Assembly (NCBI GenBank): GCA_913061245.1
Contig: CAJXTO010000044.1
Coordinates: forward strand, 1 to 10,687
Direction of reading: 5' to 3'
Origin: an uncultured Oceanospirillales bacterium
Lineage (GTDB): Bacteria; Pseudomonadota; Gammaproteobacteria; Pseudomonadales; Litorivicinaceae
DNA: 10,687 nt
The notes beneath the pieces were generated by a model, which ran no database searches, had not been told where the DNA came from, and saw nothing but the letters and a program-made list of their open reading frames with translations. This document shows positions 5,027 through 10,687 of this stretch, piece after piece (the first letter of the stretch is position 1; every line of letters begins with the position of its first letter). The position numbers and the translations under genes are program-made.

Positions 5027-5884
5027 TTGACGTTTGATGAACTCACAGTGAAACCACAACCTATTTCTTATGCCGAGGATTGGATGCCGATCCCGCAACG
5101 ACTACTAATCAAAACGATGGAAGCGCTAACAGGTCGCGGACGTTTGATGCGCCGCTATCGAGAATTCCAGACGGCCTCAACAATATTCCAGACCCCTGAT
5201 GTCTGGGACGTTGCGCTAGACCATCTAGGATGTCGTGGCCCTTCGACAGAACTTATGCAGATTCCGACGAGACGCTCAGGTCAAGGTCTACTTTTAATCG
5301 CAAACCACCCATTTGGTGTTGCCGATGGCGTAACCCTCGCCTGGATCGCATCGCGACTCGATCCGGACTTCCGAGTCATCGCAAACGGTGTTTTAAGACA
5401 AGAGCCTTCGCTCAATCCCAATATCCTACCGATTGAATTTCAACCCGGCCGACAGGCCACTAAACTCAATGTTGAGACCCGTAGACAATCGATTCAAACT
5501 CTCAAAAATGGTGGCGTCGTCGCTCTGTTTCCCGCAGGCGGAGTTTCTTGGTCTCAAAAACGCGGTGCACCTGTTGAGGATGATGCATGGAAACCACTTG
5601 TCGGCAGACTCATTAAAGCGTCTGGTTGCGATGTACTGCCCATTCGGTTTGAAGGGTCAAACTCAAAGCTTTTTCAGCAGGCATCCAGGACAGCTCTCAC
5701 ATTGCGCCTGGGCCTCTACATGCACGAAATCAAAAAACGTCTCGACCAGCCCATTCACTTTGAATTGCTACCGATCATAGAAAATGAAAATATTCCTGAC
5801 ATCCCAGAGCAAGCACTTGCTCACTGGCTGAGAAATCAACTGTTCTCAGGCAGTGGGATAAACTCATCCTCTCCTGGAACCTGA
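5027..5884 (+). CDS. Lysophospholipid acyltransferase (LPLAT) family protein
   Basis: This encodes 285 aa from a TTG start. The active-site block is NHPFGVADG (residues 93-101), with catalytic H94 and D100 in HX5D spacing as in one LPLAT branch rather than the classical HX4D. A second motif, ALFPAGGVSW (166-175), matches the FPxGG acceptor-phosphate block. It probably transfers an acyl chain to a lysophospholipid or similar glycerol-phosphate acceptor at the inner membrane face; there is no strong membrane segment. The start is uncertain: no good ribosome site precedes 5027, while ATG at 5084 has GAGGA just upstream. I kept the longer form because the SYAE block before residue 20 looks family-like. 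A weak promoter (TTGATT 4989, TTTTAT 5012) would place transcription start almost on the TTG. The 3' end overlaps the pirin gene by 49 bases. Confidence 0.85.
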   Translation: MTFDELTVKPQPISYAEDWMPIPQRLLIKTMEALTGRGRLMRRYREFQTASTIFQTPDVWDVALDHLGCRGPSTELMQIPTRRSGQGLLLIANHPFGVADGVTLAWIASRLDPDFRVIANGVLRQEPSLNPNILPIEFQPGRQATKLNVETRRQSIQTLKNGGVVALFPAGGVSWSQKRGAPVEDDAWKPLVGRLIKASGCDVLPIRFEGSNSKLFQQASRTALTLRLGLYMHEIKKRLDQPIHFELLPIIENENIPDIPEQALAHWLRNQLFSGSGINSSSPGT

Positions 5885-6708
5885 GCGAATCGACCATCGA
5901 CCCAGTCAGTTTTGGCCTGCTCAATTCGGTCCTTGCTCGATGACACAAAGTTCCACCAGAGGTGCCGCGGCCCATCAAGAGGTTCACCACCGAATACCAA
6001 AACCCGAGCTCCATGTGGGGCCTCTATCCGTACATCCTTTCCGGGAGCCAGAATCAACAACTCTGATTCAGGATATCGAATTCCATCAACTTCAATAGCG
6101 CCCTGCGCACTATAAATAGCTCTTTCTTGGTGATCTTTTGGAAACTGCACGACTCCATTTCCAGACATCTGCAAATCCACATACAGAGAATCCCACGGGA
6201 AAGCCACAGGACTTTTAAGGCCAAACCAATCGCCAAGCAGTACTTTGCCATGGACCCCCTGATCGGAAAACGCGGGAAGACTCGACTCACTGTAGTGCTC
6301 AAAACTTGGCTCTGATTCTTCAAGAGACTGCGGCAATGCCAGCCAGCTTTGGATTCCAAATAACTGAGAAATATTTGCCCGAGACTCAGCATCCGATCGC
6401 TCGGAATGAACGATTCCCGAACCAGCTGTCATGAGATTAACCGCACCTGGACCAATGATCATATCGTTACCCAGGCTATCTCGATGCTGCATGGTTCCTG
6501 TGAAGAGGTAACTGAATGTAGACAGGCCAATATGCGGGTGAGGTCGGACATCCAGCCCAACATCACGGATGAGTTCACCAGGGCCAAATTGATCCCAAAA
6601 TACGAACGAACCAACAGACCGTCTTTCACGTGATGGTAATGCACGTTTCACTTCGAGATTACCGATATCTGATGTCCGCGGGATGATCTGTGTTTCGACT
6701 GACTGCAT
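5836..6708 (-). CDS. Pirin family protein
   Basis: This encodes 290 aa from ATG (6706-6708) with AAGGAGG upstream. It has a two-cupin pirin fold. The N-terminal cupin has H57 and H59 (RPHPHIGLSTFSYLF) and H101 and E103 (AGSGIVHSER), the metal-binding set of pirins at the same numbering as E. coli YhhW. The C-terminal pirin domain covers about residues 170-275 and contains APHGARVLVFGGEPL. Some bacterial pirins oxidise flavonols (quercetinase activity) and others modulate metabolic enzymes; which applies is not visible here. The gene is convergent with the acyltransferase, and its last 16 codons lie inside that gene's 3' end. It diverges from trmL across a 133-base gap that holds a large dyad. 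Confidence 0.93.
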   Translation of the reverse strand: MQSVETQIIPRTSDIGNLEVKRALPSRERRSVGSFVFWDQFGPGELIRDVGLDVRPHPHIGLSTFSYLFTGTMQHRDSLGNDMIIGPGAVNLMTAGSGIVHSERSDAESRANISQLFGIQSWLALPQSLEESEPSFEHYSESSLPAFSDQGVHGKVLLGDWFGLKSPVAFPWDSLYVDLQMSGNGVVQFPKDHQERAIYSAQGAIEVDGIRYPESELLILAPGKDVRIEAPHGARVLVFGGEPLDGPRHLWWNFVSSSKDRIEQAKTDWVDGRFAQVPGEDEFIPLPENS

Positions 6709-6769
6709 AAGCGCCTCCTTTCACTAAATAATCTATGCCGTGACTCGAGAAAAAAAGGGCTGTTAGGAT

Positions 6770-6802
6770 GCTTGATCCGTTCCATTTTGGAACCGCTCAA
6801 GC
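6770..6802. promoter_or_regulatory. Large dyad between the pirin and trmL genes
   Basis: Two 14-base arms (6770-6783 and 6789-6802) around the loop ATTTT pair at 12 of 14 positions. The outer parts are GCTTGA/TCAAGC and the inner parts GTTCC/GGAAC. No T tract follows directly on either strand, and a terminator makes little sense between divergent genes, so it is more likely an operator or a leader hairpin. It lies about 40-72 bases upstream of the trmL start and 62-94 upstream of the pirin start. Confidence 0.45.
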
Positions 6803-6841
6803 AGACTTCCCTTTCTTTGGTAACGCGCGTATCGTCTCGCC

Positions 6842-7306
6842 ATGCTCACAGTCTGCCTCTATCAACCTGAAATCCCTCCCAACACGGGAAATATTATTCG
6901 TTTGTGTGCGAATACCGGCAGTCAACTGCACCTGATCCGCCCGCTTGGATTTTCTCTTGATGAAAAATCAGTCAGACGTTCCGGATTGGATTATCACGAT
7001 CTCGCACGCGTCAAAGAGTTTGAGTCATGGGAGCATTACATCAATGCCCCTCAAAGACGCATTTTTGCACTCTCAACCAAAGGCACTACATCCTATGAGT
7101 CGATCAGTTATCAAGCAGACGATATCCTTCTCTTTGGTCCAGAAACACGTGGTCTTCCTGAAGAAGTGCGCAATCACAACGTCGTGACTGACGTAATTCG
7201 TATTCCGATGTGTCCGAATAATCGAAGTCTCAATCTCTCAAATTCTGTTGCCATCGTCCTTTACGAAGCTTGGCGTCAACTTGGCTTCGAAGGGGGAGTT
7301 GCATGA
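6842..7306 (+). CDS. trmL: tRNA (cytidine/uridine-34 2'-O)-methyltransferase TrmL
   Basis: This encodes 154 aa, about the length of E. coli TrmL. The enzyme methylates the 2'-O of the wobble nucleotide 34 in tRNA-Leu(CAA and UAA) isoacceptors using SAM, and works as a SPOUT-fold dimer. Matches are clear along the whole protein: QPEIPPNTGNIIRLCANTG near the N-terminus, LFGPETRGLPEE in the middle, and the knot-forming RIPMCPNNRSLNLSNSVA and VLYEAWRQLGF at the C-terminus. No strong ribosome site precedes the ATG. Its stop overlaps the start of uup (ATGA at 7303-7306), so the two are translationally coupled. Confidence 0.96.
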   Translation: MLTVCLYQPEIPPNTGNIIRLCANTGSQLHLIRPLGFSLDEKSVRRSGLDYHDLARVKEFESWEHYINAPQRRIFALSTKGTTSYESISYQADDILLFGPETRGLPEEVRNHNVVTDVIRIPMCPNNRSLNLSNSVAIVLYEAWRQLGFEGGVA

Positions 7307-9192
7307 GTGTTCTGTCCATACAAAATATTCAGGTGAGCTTTGGTGGCCCAGCCATTCTCGAGAATCTCAGTCTAAAAATTCAGCCAAAAGAACGGATCGG
7401 ATTACTTGGTCGAAATGGCGCAGGTAAATCGACGCTGATGAAGTTGATTGCAGGAGAAATTCTTGCAGATTCGGGTGAGATCAATAAGAGCTCCAGTCTG
7501 AAAGTCGCGCGACTTGTTCAAGATGTTCCCACAGGGACTAACGGCACCATATTTGAAGTCGTTGCTTCAGGTCTCGGGGATTTAACTCCACTGCTTGAAC
7601 GCTACCACCACGTGTTGAAGTCCATATCTGAAGACCCCTCAGATAAAAACATGCAAGAGCTTGAATCATGCCAGCATGCACTCGAAGCAGCGAATGGTTG
7701 GCGTGTCGAACAAATGGTCGACCAAACTCTATCGAAATTTGGTTTGGACCCTGATACACAATTCAACGCGCTTTCTGGTGGTATGAAACGACGCGTGTTA
7801 CTCGCACGAGCCCTGGTCATTGAGCCTGACTTATTACTCCTCGACGAGCCGACAAACCATTTAGACATTCCAGCAATCGAATGGCTGGAAGAACAGATTC
7901 GATTATTCCAAGGGGCCGTTTTATTCATCACTCACGACCGACGATTTCTCGATGCACTCGCCACACGCATTGTGGAGCTAGACCGCGGTACGTTGAGGAG
8001 TTACGAGTGCAACTATCAGACCTACCTCGAGAGGCGCGACCAAGAACTTGCTGCAGAAGCTGATCAGTTTGCAGCGTTTGACAAAAAACTGGCAAAAGAA
8101 GAAGAGTGGATTCGCCAAGGCATCAAAGCAAGACGGACTCGTAACGAAGGCCGAGTTCGAGCACTCGAACAACTGAGACGCGAACGCGCAGCACGCAGGG
8201 AACGTCAACAAACAGCTGATCTCACACTTGTTGACGCGTCGAAATCTGGACGGCTCGTCATTGAGTCAGAAGACTTGAGTCTGACGCTTGGCGATAAAAA
8301 ATTGTTTGAAGGTTTCTCGACAACAGTGTTGCGTGGCGATCGAATTGGCGTAATTGGTCCCAATGGCGCAGGCAAAAGTACACTGATCAAAACGCTTCTT
8401 GGTCAAATTGATCCAACATCGGGAAAAGCCAAACTCGGAACGAATCTTGAAATCGCACTCTTTGACCAATTACGAGAGACTCTCGATGACGATGCCTCAG
8501 TCATCGATAATCTCCAGCATGGCTCTGACTTTGTCGAAGTTGGTGGCGGCAAAAAACATGTCATTGGATATCTACAAGACTTCCTGTTTTCTCCCGAGCG
8601 TGCACGTGGGCCAACTCGCATGCTTTCGGGTGGTGAGCGCAACAGGCTTTTGCTGGCTCGACTCTTCTTGAAGCCTGCCAACTTATTAATCATGGATGAA
8701 CCAACCAACGATCTCGACCTCGAAACTCTCGATATTCTTCGCGATACGCTTCTCGGTTATCAAGGAACATTGATTGTTATCAGTCACGATCGGGATTTCC
8801 TGGACTCCGTCGTCACAGGTATCTGGTCATTCGACCCAGATCATGCACTGCGGGAATATGTTGGCGGTTACAGCGACTGGCTTAGACAACGACCTACCGA
8901 AAACGCTGTTGAGAAAAAATCAGCCGAGAAGAAGAGCGATCCAACCCCACCAAAACCCGAAAACAAGAAGAAACTCGCCTTTCACGAAAAGCGTGAATAT
9001 GACGCGCTCAGTATCGAAATAGAGCAAATGGAAGAGCAAATCAAAACACTTGAAGAAGCTATGGCGAACCCTGAGTTTTTCCAAGCAGATCCAGAGCATG
9101 CAGCGGCGGAAAGCGCGCGTTATCAGGCGCTGCAAACCGACCTAGAGCTTAAATTTTTCCGCTTTATGGAGCTCGACGAGCGCGCCAACTGA
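7303..9192 (+). CDS. uup: ABC-F family ATPase Uup
   Basis: This encodes 629 aa (E. coli Uup 635). I chose ATG 7303, which overlaps the trmL stop and follows GGGGGAG; an upstream TTG at 7270 would only extend into trmL. It has two ATPase domains and no membrane domain. Domain 1: Walker A GRNGAGKST (36-44), signature LSGG (157-160), Walker B with DEP and E182, switch H211. The ABC-F linker is about 240-305, including the Uup-like WIRQGIKARRTRNEGRVRAL. Domain 2: GPNGAGKST (352-360), LSGG (441-444), E466, H495. A charged linker (530-555) leads to a C-terminal coiled coil (about 560-629), the Uup DNA-binding region. E. coli Uup limits precise transposon excision, binds branched DNA and has ribosome-linked ABC-F activity. 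All catalytic residues are intact. Confidence 0.96.
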   Translation: MSVLSIQNIQVSFGGPAILENLSLKIQPKERIGLLGRNGAGKSTLMKLIAGEILADSGEINKSSSLKVARLVQDVPTGTNGTIFEVVASGLGDLTPLLERYHHVLKSISEDPSDKNMQELESCQHALEAANGWRVEQMVDQTLSKFGLDPDTQFNALSGGMKRRVLLARALVIEPDLLLLDEPTNHLDIPAIEWLEEQIRLFQGAVLFITHDRRFLDALATRIVELDRGTLRSYECNYQTYLERRDQELAAEADQFAAFDKKLAKEEEWIRQGIKARRTRNEGRVRALEQLRRERAARRERQQTADLTLVDASKSGRLVIESEDLSLTLGDKKLFEGFSTTVLRGDRIGVIGPNGAGKSTLIKTLLGQIDPTSGKAKLGTNLEIALFDQLRETLDDDASVIDNLQHGSDFVEVGGGKKHVIGYLQDFLFSPERARGPTRMLSGGERNRLLLARLFLKPANLLIMDEPTNDLDLETLDILRDTLLGYQGTLIVISHDRDFLDSVVTGIWSFDPDHALREYVGGYSDWLRQRPTENAVEKKSAEKKSDPTPPKPENKKKLAFHEKREYDALSIEIEQMEEQIKTLEEAMANPEFFQADPEHAAAESARYQALQTDLELKFFRFMELDERAN

Positions 9193-9279
9193 TCTCGATC
9201 AAGTCTTCGGACGTATGGGACGCTCCGCCACCTGCACAGAGGTCTAACCTTGAGTCAGTGGAATGAGGAGAGAAATCCC

Positions 9280-9438
9280 ATGTTTGGAATCGATATTGAA
9301 ACCTTTAATACTCTGTGGCCAAGCCTTGTCATCGTTGCGCTCATGATTGGCGTCATGGGTTGGGGCGTTTTAAAAGTTATGCGTTTAATCGCAAATAGCA
9401 AACCATCAGAGTCAAACCATCACGGAATGACTCACTGA
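9280..9438 (+). CDS. 52-aa single-pass membrane protein
   Basis: This encodes 52 aa from ATG 9280, preceded by GAGGAG at a rather long 9-base spacing. A TTG at 9250 would add ten residues without a better ribosome site. One membrane segment covers about residues 13-35 (LWPSLVIVALMIGVMGWGVL, then KVMR). The short acidic N-terminus and a basic residue cluster after the segment suggest the C-terminus is cytoplasmic by the positive-inside rule. The tail is polar with a histidine pair (SNHHG). No family is recognised. It begins 87 bases after uup and ends 38 bases before the exported protein gene. No terminator is visible on either side, so it may be transcribed with its neighbours. Confidence 0.68.
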   Translation: MFGIDIETFNTLWPSLVIVALMIGVMGWGVLKVMRLIANSKPSESNHHGMTH

Positions 9439-9476
9439 CACTGTTCAGTCAGCCAAAGGCTTGTTAGGCTTTCAGT

Positions 9477-9824
9477 ATGAAAAAACTGATCGCTCTATTA
9501 AGCCTTGTTTTGGTAAGCACTTCGGCAGTTGCTGCCCGCGACTTCACGCGCTCGGACACCAGCCAGGAATTCTGCAAAGACATCGTAAATAACCTCCGTG
9601 AGGTTGGTGTCAGTGTGACTCATAAATCAATGACAAAGTGCGCCTTACTTGTTCTTGGTGGCGCATCGGCAACCTTCGAACGATCCTATGGTGAGCCGCT
9701 CAATGTCATCGTCTCGAGTAACCCGTATCGCATGTTTGTGACACGCGGAGATAATGAAATTGGGACCTGCTACGTATTACACCCTCGCAAAACAACGCGA
9801 AAGGTGACAGACAGAGACTGCTAG
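9477..9824 (+). CDS. Exported small protein with four cysteines
   Basis: This encodes 115 aa. It starts with a clear Sec signal peptide: KK, then a hydrophobic core (LIALLSLVLVSTS), with likely cleavage after A17-V18-A19. The mature part of about 96 residues is basic and contains C33, C55, C98 and the C-terminal residue C115, enough for two disulfides in the periplasm. No lipobox is present. I recognise no family. The ribosome site is weak (AGG 9 bases upstream). It ends two bases before the ModE-like gene, so the two are co-transcribed and probably translationally coupled. A link between an exported protein and a DNA-binding domain is unusual, but no shared function can be read from sequence. 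Confidence 0.75.
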   Translation: MKKLIALLSLVLVSTSAVAARDFTRSDTSQEFCKDIVNNLREVGVSVTHKSMTKCALLVLGGASATFERSYGEPLNVIVSSNPYRMFVTRGDNEIGTCYVLHPRKTTRKVTDRDC

Positions 9825-9826
9825 TA

Positions 9827-10174
9827 ATGTCTGCACCACGACTCAAGCTTAAGCTGGTGCTCGGCGATAATGACACCCTCTTGGGCCCAGGGAAGATTGC
9901 TCTCCTTAAAGCCATTCAAAAAGAACATTCCTTATCCAAAGCGGCCAAATCGATCAATATGTCATATCGACGCGCTTGGCTTTTGATTCAAGAGTTGAAT
10001 GACTCTCTCAAAGAGCCCGTGTTGATCACCCATACCGGTGGACAATCAGGTGGTGGCAGCGAATTGACCGACATGGCCAATCAAATCATCGAGGTGTATG
10101 AACGGCTAACGCAAGAAGCTGAGGAGGCAACCGAGGCGACTCGTGAATCAATCGCCTCGTTGCTGAATAATTAA
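9827..10174 (+). CDS. Stand-alone ModE-type winged-helix DNA-binding protein
   Basis: This encodes 115 aa. It matches the N-terminal DNA-binding domain of molybdate regulator ModE: GPGKIALLKAIQKEHSLSKA, the recognition region KSINMSYRRAWLLIQELN (about 42-59), and the wing with GGQSGGGSELT (71-81). E. coli ModE is about 262 aa with two C-terminal molybdate-binding (TOBE) domains; these are absent here. The C-terminus is only a charged helix (about 86-110) that could dimerise, like the linker helix of ModE. Such short forms are annotated as LysR-type or ModE-like regulators, and their ligand, if any, is unknown. No molybdate transport or molybdoenzyme genes are in the window. It starts two bases after the exported protein gene and overlaps the tpx stop by four bases. 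Confidence 0.86.
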   Translation: MSAPRLKLKLVLGDNDTLLGPGKIALLKAIQKEHSLSKAAKSINMSYRRAWLLIQELNDSLKEPVLITHTGGQSGGGSELTDMANQIIEVYERLTQEAEEATEATRESIASLLNN

Positions 10175-10668
10175 AGTGATGCGAGCGCCGCGTCGTAATC
10201 AGGCTCTTGCCCGATCTCAGGAACCAGCTCGACGTGCTTAACTACACCATCTGGTCCAATGACGATAACCGCACGCGTGGTTAAAGTCGCCAACTTACCA
10301 GACAGAATCGTCACACCATAATCATCAGAAAACGTTGATCTGAAAGTTGATCCGGTCTCAACGCGCTCTAGGCCTTCGGCCCCACAAAAACGAGCCTGCG
10401 CGAATGGAAGATCAGCACTCACGCAAAGCACATGGGTATTATCAAGTGCCGACAACTCTTCATTGAAACGACGGGTGCTCTTTGCGCACGTCGGTGTATC
10501 AATCGATGGAAAAATATTCAAAATCAAATTTTTTCCGGCATATGAATCCAGAGTGATTTCGGACAAATCGTTCGCTACAAGCGAAAAAGCTGGAGCTTTT
10601 GATCCAACTGCAGGCAAAGTTCCGTCGACTTCGATCATATCGCCACGGTGAGAGATAGTGACTGGCAT
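10171..10668 (-). CDS. tpx: Thiol peroxidase Tpx
   Basis: This encodes 165 aa from ATG (10666-10668) with GAGGA upstream. It is an atypical two-cysteine peroxiredoxin that reduces hydrogen and alkyl peroxides using thioredoxin. Peroxidatic C61 (PSIDTPTCAKSTRRF) and resolving C95 (ARFCGAEGLERVE) fall at exactly the E. coli Tpx positions, with an additional C82. The N-terminal VGSKAPAFSLV block and the SxFxxDYGV region are also typical. Length equals the family norm of about 165-168. It is probably cytoplasmic, as there is no signal peptide. The promoter lies outside the window. It is convergent with the ModE-like gene, and the two stop codons overlap. Confidence 0.96.
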   Translation of the reverse strand: MPVTISHRGDMIEVDGTLPAVGSKAPAFSLVANDLSEITLDSYAGKNLILNIFPSIDTPTCAKSTRRFNEELSALDNTHVLCVSADLPFAQARFCGAEGLERVETGSTFRSTFSDDYGVTILSGKLATLTTRAVIVIGPDGVVKHVELVPEIGQEPDYDAALASL

Positions 10669-10687
10669 GGGGCATCCTCATTGTTAT

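Noticed and set aside
5433..5780. 115-aa open frame on the plus strand
   Set aside because: It lies entirely within the acyltransferase gene in another frame, has no family signal, and the acyltransferase motifs are intact.
7602..7931. 109-aa minus-strand open frame
   Set aside because: It is antisense to uup domain 1, serine/arginine-rich as expected of a shadow frame, with no ribosome-site or domain evidence.

Overview
The window looks like a chromosomal segment of a gammaproteobacterium, perhaps a marine one. The evidence is an E. coli-like tRNA-Phe end with encoded CCA, a TrmL/Uup pair, a YcdX-type PHP phosphatase, a Tpx peroxidase numbered like the E. coli enzyme, dense gene packing, clear AGGAGG-type ribosome sites and frequent GTG/TTG starts. 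Base composition looks balanced. Lineage below class is not determined. I see no transposase, phage gene, CRISPR array or toxin-antitoxin pair.

Layout. 1-46: 3' part of tRNA-Phe. 75-678 (-): three overlapping genes encoding a 28-aa membrane peptide, a 46-aa hydrophilic peptide and a DUF2452 protein, joined by TAATG and ATGA junctions. 792-2021 (-): a 63-aa unknown, then a YdjM-type membrane protein. 2216-2504 (+): a self-contained unit of AT-rich element, sigma-70-like promoter, 51-aa basic protein and terminator. 2503-2817 (-): two small genes (44 and 56 aa) in the same frame, separated by one TGA. 2976-3314 (+): zinc ribbon, Ala/Pro linker and C-terminal membrane anchor, followed by a terminator. 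3351-4975 (-): TSUP permease and YcdX-like phosphatase. 5027-5884 (+): acyltransferase. 5836-6708 (-): pirin, overlapping the acyltransferase tail to tail. 6842-9192 (+): trmL-uup, coupled by ATGA. 9280-10174 (+): 52-aa membrane protein, exported four-cysteine protein, and a ModE-type DNA-binding domain without a molybdate-binding part. 10171-10668 (-): tpx.

How the genes work together. The best known functional link is trmL-uup: a wobble-position tRNA methyltransferase translationally coupled to an ABC-F ATPase that acts on ribosomes or DNA. Pirin and Tpx are both redox/stress-linked in the literature but are not adjacent here. The rest is a mix of housekeeping and unknown genes. The notable feature is the number of very small genes (28, 44, 46, 51, 52, 56 and 63 aa), most with good ribosome sites or overlapping junctions. 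Four of them fall below 50 aa or use non-ATG starts and are easily missed. No known defence or secondary-metabolite system is visible. The strongest candidates for undescribed biology are the 75-678 micro-operon, the 2216-2504 unit and the 2503-2817 in-frame pair.
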